64,000 bases of DNA from Amycolatopsis orientalis DSM 40040 = KCTC 9412. Lineage in GTDB: Bacteria; Actinomycetota; Actinomycetes; Mycobacteriales; Pseudonocardiaceae. The position numbers were made by a program, and so were the translations under genes. The notes below the pieces were generated by a model, which ran no database searches, was not told the origin of the DNA, and saw only the letters and a list, made by a program, of their open reading frames with translations. The stretch lies in NCBI RefSeq assembly GCF_000478275.1, contig NZ_ASJB01000051.1:62001-126000 (forward strand), read 5' to 3'. Shown here one piece after another: positions 49,698 through 58,691 of this stretch. The stretch's first letter is position 1. The number at the start of each line of letters is the position of its first letter.

Positions 49698-50110
49698 TCG
49701 GCGGCCGGCAGAGCCGGGAGGGCGATCACCTTGACCAGCGGTGCGAGATCGGTGAAATCCGCGCCGTTGCGGGTGACCAAAGGAATCCGATGGATTGCCG
49801 CGACCGCCGCGATGAGGAGGTCCATGCGCCGTCCTCGTGGCTGCCTGCCGCCGTCGAGCACCATGGCGTACAGCTGCCCGTACATGCGGGCGGCCTCCGG
49901 CGTGAACGGCAGGCAGACCATCCGCGCTTCCACACGTTGGAGGCGGACCAGCCGGGATGCCCGGTCACGGGGCCGGGCAGCGCCATGCACCCCGGCCGCG
50001 AGTTCCGCCAACGTGATCGAGCTGATGGCCGCGGATGCGTCGAGCGAGAGTTCCTCGGGACGAGGAAGGGCGATGACCGCCGAGGTATCGAGCAGAACCG
50101 CTTCGGTCAC
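49694..50110 (-). CDS. vapC: PIN-domain toxin VapC
   Basis: A 138-residue ribonuclease toxin. GTG at 50110 overlaps the antitoxin stop. The acidic PIN residues are visible: Asp in VLLDTSAVIAL, Glu in SITLAELAAGVH, Asp in RRMDLLIAAVA and Asp in NGADFTDL. It cleaves RNA when free of antitoxin. Together with the Phd-type gene upstream it is a complete type II toxin-antitoxin operon. Confidence 0.93.
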   Translation of the reverse strand: MTEAVLLDTSAVIALPRPEELSLDASAAISSITLAELAAGVHGAARPRDRASRLVRLQRVEARMVCLPFTPEAARMYGQLYAMVLDGGRQPRGRRMDLLIAAVAAIHRIPLVTRNGADFTDLAPLVKVIALPALPAAD

Positions 50111-50379
50111 CGCTCCGGCTCTCCCGGGCCGCGGTGCGGGTCAGGGTCCGCCGCGCGATCGACATCCGCGAAGAACCGCTCGGGGTCTTCCGGCGGAAGG
50201 TCACCGAGAAGCTCGATCAGCTCGCCGAACGGGACGAAGGTCGGCTTCTGGCTGTGCGGAACGATGTCCGCGACCGGGGTGCCGTTGCGGGTGAGAACGA
50301 AGCTGTCCCCTTCTTCGACGGCACGCATGATGCTCGGTGTGTCGTTGCGCAGCTCGCGTTGAGTGATCTGCCGGACCAT
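50107..50379 (-). CDS. Phd/YefM-type antitoxin of VapC
   Basis: A 90-residue protein. ATG at 50379 is chosen because the family starts VRQITQRELRND. N-terminal DNA-binding fold VRQITQRELRNDTPSIMRAV then EGDSFVLTRNGTPVADIVP, typical of Phd/YefM. The C-terminal 45 residues are acidic and should wrap the toxin (PPEDPERFFADVDRAADPDP). It likely represses its own operon. It lies upstream of and overlapping vapC (GTGA). Confidence 0.92.
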   Translation of the reverse strand: MVRQITQRELRNDTPSIMRAVEEGDSFVLTRNGTPVADIVPHSQKPTFVPFGELIELLGDLPPEDPERFFADVDRAADPDPHRGPGEPER

Positions 50380-50386
50380 GATTCGC

Positions 50387-50392
50387 AGTGTA
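50387..50392 (-). promoter_or_regulatory. Possible -10 element of the toxin-antitoxin operon
   Basis: TACACT on the minus strand, 7 bp before the antitoxin start codon, so the transcript would be leaderless or nearly so. Upstream CGCTACGAAGCG (about 50393-50404) is an inverted repeat that could be the antitoxin operator. No -35 was recognised. Confidence 0.38.
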
Positions 50393-50424
50393 GCGCTTCG
50401 TAGCGACCGGCTTGCCCGGACACG

Positions 50425-50460
50425 GAAAGGGCCCCGCACGAAACCGTGCGGGGCCCTTTC
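50425..50460 (-). terminator. Terminator of the pknB operon
   Basis: Perfect 16-bp arms GAAAGGGCCCCGCACG / CGTGCGGGGCCCTTTC with loop AAAC, 11 bp past the pknB stop codon on the minus strand. Confidence 0.9.
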
Positions 50461-50471
50461 ACTTCGGTCGA

Positions 50472-52442
50472 TCACCCAGGCGGGATGATCCCGCCGCCGG
50501 GCCGTGAACTCGACGTCGTCGGCGTCTCGTCGCCTTCGACGATGAACAGCGTGATCGGCGCGTTCTTCGCGACCTTCGCACCGGCTTGCGGGTTGGTCTT
50601 GCTGACCTTGCCCGCGTCGTCCCGGTCACCGCTCTTGTCGGCCTGTGTGTCGAGCTTGCCGGACCAGCCCAGCTGCTGCAGCTGCCGGAGCGCCTGGTCT
50701 TCGGTCATGCCCTTCAGGTTCGGCATGTCGAAGGTCTCCTGGCTGCCGTTCGACACGGACAGCTTGACCACACTGCCGACGGCGAGCTTCCCGCCGTTCG
50801 GGGTCTGGTCGATCACCGTGCCCTTGGGCTGGTCGGAGTCCACGTTGGTGACCTGGGGGGTGAACCCGGCCGCCTTCAGCCCGGCTTCGGCCTCGGCCTG
50901 CAGCTTGCCCTTGTAGTTCGGAACGGTCTTCAGTTCCTTGGACTTGCCGACGGTGATGTCGACCTTGGAACCCTGGTCGACATCGGTCTGAGCGGCGGGG
51001 TTCTGAGACAGGACCTTGCCGGCCTGGTTCGTGTCCTCGGTCTCTTCCTCGGTGACGGCGCCGAGCTTCAGACCCGCGGCGGTCAGCGCCGACTCGGCGT
51101 CCGACTGGTTCTTGCCCTTGAGGTCCGGTGCCTTGACCTTGCCCGGTTTCTGGCCGATGGTCAGCAGGATCTTCTGCGAGGTCGGCGTCATCTGCCCCTC
51201 GGGCGGGTTGATCGCGAGGACCTTGCCGATGTCGTTCTCGTCGCAGGCTGTCGCGCCGTTGGCGTCCGGGACGCCGCAGACGACCGGCTTGACCTCCTGG
51301 GAGGTGAATCCGGCGGTGCGCAGGGTGTCCCTGGCCGTCGCCTCGTTCTGACCGACGACCTTCGGGATCGCCTTGCTCTCCGCACCGGTGTCCTGGAAGG
51401 CGCCCAGAAGCCACAGGATCAGCAGGACCACGGCCGCCAGCGACGCCACGAGACCGGCGATCAGCCACGCGCGGCGCTTCTTCTTCGCCGCCGGGTCTTC
51501 GTCTTCTTCCTCGTACTGGTCGTAGCGCTGCGGCACCCGGCGGTCGGAGTCCATGACCTGGGTGCGCTCGTCCTCCGACATCACCATCGGCGCGGACGGC
51601 CGCTGGCCGGACAGCGTGCGGACGAGGTCCGAACGCATCTCCGCCGACGACTGGTACCGGTTCGCCGGGCCCTTCGCGAGGGCCTTGAGCACGACGGCGT
51701 CGAGTTCGGGCGCCACGGCCGGGTTCACCGACGACGGCGGGTTCGGGTCCTCCCGGACGTGCTGGTACGCCACCGCGACCGGGGAGTCGCCGGTGAAGGG
51801 CGGCTCGCCGGTGATGAGTTCGTACAGCACACAGCCGGCGGCGTAGACGTCGGAACGCGCGTCGACGGACTCACCGCGCGCCTGCTCCGGCGAAAGGTAC
51901 TGCGCCGTGCCGATCACCGCGGCGGTCTGCGTCATCGCGGACTGCCCGTCGTGCATGGCGCGCGCGATGCCGAAGTCCATCACCTTGACGGCGCCGTTCT
52001 TCGTGATCATCACGTTCGCCGGTTTGACGTCGCGGTGCACGATGCCGTGCCGGTGCGAGAAGTCCAGCGCCGCGCAGACGTCGGCCATGACCTCCATCGC
52101 CCGCTTCTGCGACATCGGTCCTTCGGTCTTCACGATGTCGCGCAGAGTCCGTCCTTCGACGTACTCCATGACGATGTAGGGCAGCGGGCCGAACTCGGTG
52201 TTCGTCTCGCCGGTGTCGTAGACGGCGACGATCGCGGGGTGGTTCAGTGCCGCCGCGTTCTGTGCCTCGCGACGGAAACGTTCCTGGAACTGGGGATCCC
52301 GCGCCAGGTCGGCACGCAGGATCTTGATCGCCACCTCCCGGCCCAGGCGCACGTCGTGGCCGTGGTGGACCTCGGACATGCCTCCGTAGCCGAGCGTCTC
52401 GCCCAGCTCGTAGCGGTTGCTGAGCAGTCTTGGTGTGCTCAT
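50472..52442 (-). CDS. pknB: PASTA-domain Ser/Thr protein kinase PknB
   Basis: A 656-residue receptor kinase. ATG at 52442 overlaps the pknA stop (ATGA). Kinase domain residues 11-275: Lys40 in VAIK, HRD at 136-138, DFG at 156-158, and activation-loop Thr171 and Thr173 (MTQT), the same numbering as the autophosphorylation sites of mycobacterial PknB. A juxtamembrane acidic linker (YEEEDEDP) leads to a transmembrane helix at 325-348, then four PASTA repeats (about 358-640) that sense muropeptides or lipid II, and a Pro/Gly tail. It phosphorylates CwlM, the MurJ pseudokinase and others, and is opposed by PstP. Confidence 0.98.
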   Translation of the reverse strand: MSTPRLLSNRYELGETLGYGGMSEVHHGHDVRLGREVAIKILRADLARDPQFQERFRREAQNAAALNHPAIVAVYDTGETNTEFGPLPYIVMEYVEGRTLRDIVKTEGPMSQKRAMEVMADVCAALDFSHRHGIVHRDVKPANVMITKNGAVKVMDFGIARAMHDGQSAMTQTAAVIGTAQYLSPEQARGESVDARSDVYAAGCVLYELITGEPPFTGDSPVAVAYQHVREDPNPPSSVNPAVAPELDAVVLKALAKGPANRYQSSAEMRSDLVRTLSGQRPSAPMVMSEDERTQVMDSDRRVPQRYDQYEEEDEDPAAKKKRRAWLIAGLVASLAAVVLLILWLLGAFQDTGAESKAIPKVVGQNEATARDTLRTAGFTSQEVKPVVCGVPDANGATACDENDIGKVLAINPPEGQMTPTSQKILLTIGQKPGKVKAPDLKGKNQSDAESALTAAGLKLGAVTEEETEDTNQAGKVLSQNPAAQTDVDQGSKVDITVGKSKELKTVPNYKGKLQAEAEAGLKAAGFTPQVTNVDSDQPKGTVIDQTPNGGKLAVGSVVKLSVSNGSQETFDMPNLKGMTEDQALRQLQQLGWSGKLDTQADKSGDRDDAGKVSKTNPQAGAKVAKNAPITLFIVEGDETPTTSSSRPGGGIIPPG

Positions 52443-53728
52443 CTCTGCGTGCCGTTCCATTCCGTCCAAGGTGTGCTCATCATGCCTGGATTCGCCTGTC
52501 CGGCCGACTCCGGCACCGCGGGATACGCGGATGTCGGCGCCTGCCCGTCAGACGTCTTACCCGGTGCCGGGGTCTGTTCACTCGTTCCCACGCCGCCCGA
52601 CTGCTGTCCGTTGCCCGAACCGACCAGTCTCACGATGAGGAAGACGCCTGCCACCACTACTGCGATCAGGATCACCGCGAGCAGCACCCACCAGCCCCAT
52701 TGTGGCCGTTTGCCGGGAAGTCTCCGGACCGCCATCGGCGGCGGGCCGGTGACCGGGTGCATCGCCGGATGCGACGCCGGGCCGACCGCCACCATCGGAT
52801 TCGGCGGCGAGATCGGACCGGGCGGTCCCTGCTGCGGCATCACGGGCGGCTGGCCCGCGGCGTAGGCGACGTTGATCAGCCCCGACGGCGTCGGCAGCGG
52901 CAGGCCCGCGCGGACGGCGGCCACCGCGGCCGCGAATTCGCCGCCGCTGTTGTACCGCTGTCTCGGATCCTTGATCAGGGTCGCTTCGATGACCGCGCGG
53001 GCACCCGGCGGGACGTCCGGCGGAAGCGGCGGCGGGATGTCGCGGATGTGCATCATCGCGACGGTCACCGCGTTCTCCGAAAGGAACGGCCGGTGTCCGG
53101 TGAGGCATTCGTAGCCGCATACGGCCAGCGAGTAGACGTCGCTCGCCGGTTCGGCGTTGTGCCCGAGCGCCTGCTCGGGCGCGATGTAGTGGGCCGTCCC
53201 CATGACCATGCCGGACCTGGTCACCGGCGCCGCGTCGGCGGCCTTCGCGACGCCGAAGTCGGTGATCTTCACCTGTCCGGCGAGGGTGACCATGATGTTG
53301 CCCGGTTTGACGTCGCGGTGCACCAGACCGGTTTCGTGCGCGGCCTGCAGCGCGTTGCCCGCCTGCTCCAGGATGTCCAGGGTGCGCTCGGCGTTCAGCC
53401 GTCCCTCGCGGGTGATGATCGCGGCCAGCGGATCGCCCTCGACCAGCTCCATCACCAGATACGCGATGGACAGCTCGTCGGCGACCGTCTCGCCGTAGTC
53501 GTGCACCGCGGCGATGCCGGGGTGGTTCAGCGACGCCGTCATCCGCGCCTCTGTCCGGAACCGGTGCAGGAACTCCGCGTCGCCGGACAGTTCCGCCTTG
53601 AGGATCTTGACCGCGACCGTCCGGTCCAGCCGCGTGTCACTGGCCTGCCAGACCTCGCCCATCCCGCCGACGGCGATCCGGTTCGTCAGCTTGTACCGGT
53701 CGGCCAGCAGCTGACCCGAGGACAGCAT
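52439..53728 (-). CDS. pknA: Ser/Thr protein kinase PknA
   Basis: A 429-residue membrane kinase. Kinase domain residues 10-270: glycine loop IAVGGMGEVW, Lys41 (VAVK), HRD 137-139 (LVHRDVKPGN), DFG 157-159, GTAHYIAPEQ. A Pro/Gly-rich linker (PPGPISPPNPM) precedes a transmembrane helix at about 338-360 (WGWWVLLAVILIAVVVAGVF). The external tail is short and low-complexity, with no PASTA repeats, as for mycobacterial PknA. Regulates growth and division with PknB. Starts 4 bp after the pbpA stop. Confidence 0.97.
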   Translation of the reverse strand: MLSSGQLLADRYKLTNRIAVGGMGEVWQASDTRLDRTVAVKILKAELSGDAEFLHRFRTEARMTASLNHPGIAAVHDYGETVADELSIAYLVMELVEGDPLAAIITREGRLNAERTLDILEQAGNALQAAHETGLVHRDVKPGNIMVTLAGQVKITDFGVAKAADAAPVTRSGMVMGTAHYIAPEQALGHNAEPASDVYSLAVCGYECLTGHRPFLSENAVTVAMMHIRDIPPPLPPDVPPGARAVIEATLIKDPRQRYNSGGEFAAAVAAVRAGLPLPTPSGLINVAYAAGQPPVMPQQGPPGPISPPNPMVAVGPASHPAMHPVTGPPPMAVRRLPGKRPQWGWWVLLAVILIAVVVAGVFLIVRLVGSGNGQQSGGVGTSEQTPAPGKTSDGQAPTSAYPAVPESAGQANPGMMSTPWTEWNGTQR

Positions 53729-53731
53729 CCG

Positions 53732-55195
53732 CTATCCACCCCCGAGCATGGCGTTGACGGCGGCGCGGCCGATCTCCGCGGCCACGGTGCCACCGGTCGC
53801 CTCGAGCCCGCGGTTACCACCGGACTCGACGACCACCGAGACGGCGATCTTCGGGTCCATCGCCGGCGCGAACCCGGTGTACCAGGCGTGCGGCGGGGTG
53901 TTCTTCGGGTCGTTGCCGTGCTCGGCGGTGCCGGTCTTGGAGGCGATCTGGATGTCGGCGCGTTTGCCGGCCCCCTTCGTGTTCTCCTCCGACGCCAGCA
54001 TCATGTCGCGCAGGATCGCGGCGTTCGCGCTGGACAGCGCGGCGTCGCCGGTCAGCTCGGTCGGCGTGTAGTCCTCGATGGTGGACAGGTTCGGCGCGAG
54101 CAGCGACTGCACGAGCTGCGGCTTCATCGCCATCCCGTTGTTCGCGATGGTCGCCGAGAGCAGGCAGTCCTGCAGCGGCGTCAGGCGCACGTCGCGCTGT
54201 CCGATGGCGCTCTGGAACAGGGCCGCCTTCGATTCGAGGGGACCGAGCGACGAAGAGGCGACCCGCATCGGCACGGTCAGGTCCTCGCCGACACCGAAGT
54301 TCTTCGCCGTCGCGTTGAGCTTGTCCTTGCCGAGTTCACCGGCGAGTTCGGCGAAGGGGACGTTGCAGGAGTACCGCAGCGCCTCCTTCAAGGTGCTGCC
54401 CTTGCAGGCCGCGCCGCCGTAGTTCTCCAGCGTCGTCTGCGTACCGGGGAGCTTGACGTTGGGCGCGGTGTTGACCGGCATGTCCGCCGTCTTGCCGTTT
54501 TCGAGCGCGGCCGCGGTCACCAGCAGCTTGGCCGTCGAACCCGGCGGGTAGGTCTCCGAAATCGCGCGGTTCAGCATCGGCTTCTTCGGATCGTCGCGCC
54601 ACTGCCCCCACGCCGCGATCTGTTCCTTGCCGACGTGCGAGGCGAGCTTGTTCGGGTCGTACGACGGCGTCGAGACCATGGCCAGGATGCGCCCGGTCTT
54701 GGGCTCCATCGCGACCACCGAGCCGGTGTAGCCCTTCTGCGTCATCAAGTCGTACGCGGCCTTCTGCACGGCCGGGTTGATCGTCAGCCGCACGTTGCCG
54801 CCGCGCGGGTCGCGGCCGGTGACCATGTCCGACAGGCGCCGGACGAACAGCCGCGGGTCGGAGCCGTTGAGGACGTCGTCCTCGGAGCGCTCCAGCCCGC
54901 CGGAGCCGTAGTTGATCGAGTAGTAGCCGGTGACCGGCGCGTACATCGGGCCGTCGACGTAGGTACGGATGAACTTGTACTTGTCGTTCGACTGGTCGAC
55001 CTTCGCGAGCGCGGCGCCGTCGGGGGTGACGATGAGCCCGCGCTGGCGGGAGAACTCGTCGTAGAGCACGCGCAGGTTGCGCGAGTCCGTGCGGTAGTCG
55101 TCGGCCTTGACCACCTGGATGTAGGTGGCGTTGGCCAGCAGGAGCACCACCATGACGAGCATGGCGACGCCGACCTTGCGGAGCGGGGTGTTCAC
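53732..55195 (-). CDS. pbpA: Class B penicillin-binding protein PbpA
   Basis: A 487-residue transpeptidase. GTG overlaps the rodA stop. An N-terminal anchor (VGVAMLVMVVLLLANATYIQ) is followed by a dimerisation domain to about 150. The transpeptidase domain has active-site Ser220 in STAK (220-223), SCN (276-278) and KTG (420-422). It cross-links peptidoglycan with RodA as glycan polymerase partner. The order rodA-pbpA-pknA-pknB is conserved. Confidence 0.97.
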   Translation of the reverse strand: MNTPLRKVGVAMLVMVVLLLANATYIQVVKADDYRTDSRNLRVLYDEFSRQRGLIVTPDGAALAKVDQSNDKYKFIRTYVDGPMYAPVTGYYSINYGSGGLERSEDDVLNGSDPRLFVRRLSDMVTGRDPRGGNVRLTINPAVQKAAYDLMTQKGYTGSVVAMEPKTGRILAMVSTPSYDPNKLASHVGKEQIAAWGQWRDDPKKPMLNRAISETYPPGSTAKLLVTAAALENGKTADMPVNTAPNVKLPGTQTTLENYGGAACKGSTLKEALRYSCNVPFAELAGELGKDKLNATAKNFGVGEDLTVPMRVASSSLGPLESKAALFQSAIGQRDVRLTPLQDCLLSATIANNGMAMKPQLVQSLLAPNLSTIEDYTPTELTGDAALSSANAAILRDMMLASEENTKGAGKRADIQIASKTGTAEHGNDPKNTPPHAWYTGFAPAMDPKIAVSVVVESGGNRGLEATGGTVAAEIGRAAVNAMLGGG

Positions 55196-56670
55196 GAGGG
55201 GCTCCCCTCACCGGTCGCGGGCGGCCGCTGGACCATCACCGTGTGGGCTTCCGCGATGGGGGTCTGCGGCTGCTGCGGCTTCGGCCGCACCGCGGGTTTG
55301 CGGGCGGCGTCGGAGATTCGGAGCAGGAGGGCCACCAGGATGTAGTTCGCGAGCAGTGAAGAACCACCGCGGGAGAGGAACGGGGCGGTGATCCCGGTGT
55401 TCGGGATCAGGTTCGTGACGCCGCCGACGACGACGAAGATCTGCATGACCAGGGCGAACGACAGGCCGCCGCCGAGGAGTTTGCCGAAGGTGTCGCGGAC
55501 GGCGAGGGCGCTGCGCATGCCGCGCATCGCCAGGATCAGGTACAGCATCAGCATCGCGGCGAGGCCGATGAAACCGAGTTCCTCGCCGATCGCGGTGGTG
55601 ATGAAGTCCGTCTTGGCCTCGGGGACCATGTCCGGCCGTCCGGCGCCGAGGCCGGTGCCGCCGACCCCGCCGGTCCCGAGTCCGAACAGACCCTGCGCGA
55701 CCTGGTACCCGCCGCCCGCGTCGTCGTAGGTGGCGAGCGGGTCGATCCAGTTGCGGACGCGCTGCTGGACGTGCGTGAACAGGTTGTAGGCGATGATCGC
55801 GCCGACGGCGAAGAACCCGACGCCCAGTACCACCCAGATGACCCGCTCGGTCGCTACGTACAACATCATCAGCGTGACGCCGAAGAACAGCAGCGACGTC
55901 CCGAGGTCCTTCTCGAACACCAGCACGCCGAGGCAGGCGGCCGCCGCGATCAGGATCGGGCCGAGGTCACGGGCGCGCGGCAGTTCGACGCCGACGATCT
56001 TCTTGCCCGCGACCATGAACAGGTCCCGTTTCGTCACCAGGAACGAAGCGAAGAAGATCATCAGCAGGATCTTCGCGAACTCACCCGGCTGGATCGAGAA
56101 GAACGGCAGCTTGATCCAGACCTTCGCGCCGTTGACCTCGGAAAGGCTCGACGGCAGCACCGCGGGCAGCGCGAGCGCCACGATGCCGACCAGGCCGCAG
56201 GTGTAGCCGTAGCGGGTCAGCGTGCGGTGGTCGCTGATCACGATCAGCACCACCACGAACAGCACCAGCGAGATCGCGGTGAACAGCACCTGCTTGGAGA
56301 CGTCCGGCGTGTACTCCTTGCCCTGCTGGACGGCGCGTTCCGCCAGCGCCAGGTCGATCCGGTGGATCATCACCAGGCCGAGCCCGTTCAGCAGCGCGAC
56401 ACACGGCAGGATCACCGGGTCCGCGTACGGCGCCCAGCGACGGACGGCCAGATGCGCCGCCGTCAGCACCGCGAGGTACGAAAGCCCCAGCCAGATGATC
56501 GAGCTGGTGAGTTCCTGCTCCTGGTTCGCCTCCACCAGCACGAGCGCGACGGTGACGATGAAGGTCGCGAACGCCAGGAGGATGAGTTCCGTCCCGCGCC
56601 GCTTGGGCAGCTCGCGCGGAGGATTCGTGGCGAACTGGGCCGAAGCCGGGTCGGCGAGCGGCGTGCTCAT
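55192..56670 (-). CDS. rodA: SEDS peptidoglycan polymerase RodA
   Basis: A 492-residue polytopic protein with about 12 helices. SEDS motifs include IKLPFFSIQPGEFAKILLMI (the Pro-Gly-Glu region), FEKDLGTSLLFFGVTLMMLY with the catalytic-type Asp, and the C-terminal ITAPFLSRGGSSLLANYILV. A 30-residue cytoplasmic leader and a Pro/Gln tail are extra. It polymerises glycan from lipid II with PbpA. ATG shares a base with the pstP stop (TGATG). Confidence 0.96.
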   Translation of the reverse strand: MSTPLADPASAQFATNPPRELPKRRGTELILLAFATFIVTVALVLVEANQEQELTSSIIWLGLSYLAVLTAAHLAVRRWAPYADPVILPCVALLNGLGLVMIHRIDLALAERAVQQGKEYTPDVSKQVLFTAISLVLFVVVLIVISDHRTLTRYGYTCGLVGIVALALPAVLPSSLSEVNGAKVWIKLPFFSIQPGEFAKILLMIFFASFLVTKRDLFMVAGKKIVGVELPRARDLGPILIAAAACLGVLVFEKDLGTSLLFFGVTLMMLYVATERVIWVVLGVGFFAVGAIIAYNLFTHVQQRVRNWIDPLATYDDAGGGYQVAQGLFGLGTGGVGGTGLGAGRPDMVPEAKTDFITTAIGEELGFIGLAAMLMLYLILAMRGMRSALAVRDTFGKLLGGGLSFALVMQIFVVVGGVTNLIPNTGITAPFLSRGGSSLLANYILVALLLRISDAARKPAVRPKPQQPQTPIAEAHTVMVQRPPATGEGSPS

Positions 56671-58067
56671 CAGTTACCGCCCCCTGGTGCTGCCGTGGCC
56701 GGCGTCGAGCAGTCCCTCCCCGCTGGCTGGTTCGCCGAGCTCGGCGAGGCGGGGGTAGAAGGGGGAGCCGCCGAAGACGACACCGGCGGCGCAGACGACG
56801 CGGGAGGCGGCGTGGAAGTCGAACTGGTGGCCGGTTTGCAGTCGGCCAGCTGCTTGTGCGGACGCAGGAAGTCGTCGATGTACTTGCGGGCGTCGTCGAG
56901 GTTGTCCTTCTTGACGCCGTTCTTCACCGCGATGCGCGCGTCCTCCTGGAGCGCGGGCACCAGCAGCTTGTCGGTGCACAGGCCGCCGGGCGGGCACGAG
57001 CCCTGCTCGTAGGAGTGCAGGTCGATGCCGAGGATGCTGCCGGGGACGCCGCGGTAGATCACGACCTCCTCGCCGGGACCCTCGCCGACGTAGTACTGGC
57101 TCAGCACGAAATACCGCGTGGCGATCGCCGCCGCGGCCAGCACGATCAGGACGACCACTGCTCCCGCCAGCCAGCGAAATCGCCTCCGGCGCTTGACCTT
57201 CGGGTCCTCCTGTGGTGGCTGGACCTCGGGCCGCGGCTGCGGCGCGGGCTGGGTCAGCGCGCGGGCGCGGGCGGCGGGGGAGTCGCCCTGATGGAACTCG
57301 TCACTGCCGTCCCCGGCGGCGCCGCCCACGATGGGGGCGTCCTCACCGAAGTCGACGTCGACGACGTCGGCGATGATCACCGTGACGTTGTCCGTGCCGC
57401 CGCCCTTGAGCGCCAGCTCGATCATGCGGTCCGCGCAGGCCTGCGGATCCGGGATCTGGATCGCCTCGGCGAGCGTCTCGTCGCTGACCATGCCGGACAG
57501 ACCGTCCGAACAGATCAGGTAGCGGTCGCCGGCGCGGGCCTCGCGCACGGTCAGGCTCGGCTCGACCTCGTGGCCGGTGAGCGCCTTCAGCAGCAGCGAC
57601 CGCTGCGGGTGCACCGCGGCCTCTTCCGGCGTGATCCGGCCCTGTTCGAGAAGTTCGTTGACGAAGCTGTCGTCCCGCGTGATCTGCGAGAACTGCCCGC
57701 CGCGCATCAGATACGCCCGCGAGTCGCCGACATGCACGACGCCCATCCGCGAACCGGCGAACAGCACGGCGGTCAGGGTCGTGCCCATCCCGTCGAGATC
57801 CGGATCCTGCTGGACCAGTTCGGCGATGGCCGCGTTGCCGTTCTGGACGGCCTCACGCAGCTGGGCGAGGAGATCGTCACCCGGCTCGTCGTCGTCGAGC
57901 GGGGCGAGGGAGGCGATGACGACCTTGCTGGCCACTTCACCGGCGGCGTGGCCGCCCATGCCGTCGGCGAGGGCGAGCAGGCGGGGTCCTGCGTACACGG
58001 AGTCCTGGTTGCTGGAACGCACCAGGCCCCGGTCGCTGCGAGCCGCGTAGCGGAGGACGAGAGTCAT
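56670..58067 (-). CDS. pstP: PP2C-type Ser/Thr phosphatase PstP
   Basis: A 465-residue membrane phosphatase. The PPM/PP2C domain occupies 1-240, with metal-binding Asp in RSSNQDSVY, LALADGMGGHAAGEVA, VVHVGDSRAYL and GGGTDNVTVIIADV. A Pro-rich linker precedes a transmembrane helix at about 303-325 (AVVVLIVLAAAAIATRYFVL). The external domain has Cys (GSCPPGGLCTDKLL, QLADCKPA) and a Ser/Pro tail. It removes phosphates placed by PknA and PknB. ATG overlaps the fhaB stop. Confidence 0.97.
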   Translation of the reverse strand: MTLVLRYAARSDRGLVRSSNQDSVYAGPRLLALADGMGGHAAGEVASKVVIASLAPLDDDEPGDDLLAQLREAVQNGNAAIAELVQQDPDLDGMGTTLTAVLFAGSRMGVVHVGDSRAYLMRGGQFSQITRDDSFVNELLEQGRITPEEAAVHPQRSLLLKALTGHEVEPSLTVREARAGDRYLICSDGLSGMVSDETLAEAIQIPDPQACADRMIELALKGGGTDNVTVIIADVVDVDFGEDAPIVGGAAGDGSDEFHQGDSPAARARALTQPAPQPRPEVQPPQEDPKVKRRRRFRWLAGAVVVLIVLAAAAIATRYFVLSQYYVGEGPGEEVVIYRGVPGSILGIDLHSYEQGSCPPGGLCTDKLLVPALQEDARIAVKNGVKKDNLDDARKYIDDFLRPHKQLADCKPATSSTSTPPPASSAPPVSSSAAPPSTPASPSSANQPAGRDCSTPATAAPGGGN

Positions 58068-58531
58068 GGGCGAAGCTCGATCACCGTTTTGCCGATCCGG
58101 ATGGGGACTCCGAGCGGGACCCGGAGGGGTGCCGTGACCTTAGCCCGGTCGAGGTACGTCCCGTTCGTCGAGCCCAGATCTTCCACGTACCAATCCTCCC
58201 CGCGCAGGGCGATCCGGGCATGCCGGGTCGACGCGTAGTCGTCGTCCAGCACCAGTGTCGAGTCGTCGGCGCGGCCGATCAGGATCGGCCTGCCGTCCAG
58301 GGCGATCCTGGTTCCCGCCAGTGCGCCATGGGTGACGAGCAGCTGCTGCGGCGACTTCCCGCCGCGCGGCTTCTTGTTTTCCTTCTTCTTGCGACCGAAC
58401 GTCGGGACGGCCACTCGCAGCCCCGAAGCCGCGTACAGATCCGAACGGACGACGCGCAACGCGGCGAACACGAAGAGCCAGAGCAGCACGAGAAAGCCCA
58501 CTCTGGTGAGTTGAACGACCAGCTCTGGCAC
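58064..58531 (-). CDS. fhaB: FHA-domain protein FhaB (FipA)
   Basis: A 155-residue protein. GTG at 58531 is chosen (PELVVQLTRVGFLVLLWLFV; GGGAG 14 nt upstream) so that the N-terminal transmembrane helix leads; the longer frame adds a basic stretch of no similarity. The FHA domain spans about 70-150 (ILIGRADDSTLVLDDDYAST; RHARIALRGEDWYVEDLGST; NGTYLD). It reads phosphothreonine and in mycobacteria links FtsZ and FtsQ under stress. First gene of the leftward operon. Confidence 0.95.
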   Translation of the reverse strand: MPELVVQLTRVGFLVLLWLFVFAALRVVRSDLYAASGLRVAVPTFGRKKKENKKPRGGKSPQQLLVTHGALAGTRIALDGRPILIGRADDSTLVLDDDYASTRHARIALRGEDWYVEDLGSTNGTYLDRAKVTAPLRVPLGVPIRIGKTVIELRP

Positions 58532-58691
58532 TTGTTGTGTCCGCTCCCGTTTCTCCTGTGCGCCGCGGAGAGACCGGGCCGTCCGGGATGGTCGGCTCCG
58601 CACAGCCTTGCTCTCCGCATACGACCTGGGGTGCCGATCCACCGCAGGTCCCGCACCGCAATTCTGCGGTACCGCCTCCAGACGCCGCCGG

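Noticed and set aside
52430..55345. A 971-codon plus-strand open frame over pknA, pbpA and the end of rodA.
   Set aside because: Antisense to three well-identified genes, with Arg/His/Gly-rich shadow composition and no recognisable motif.
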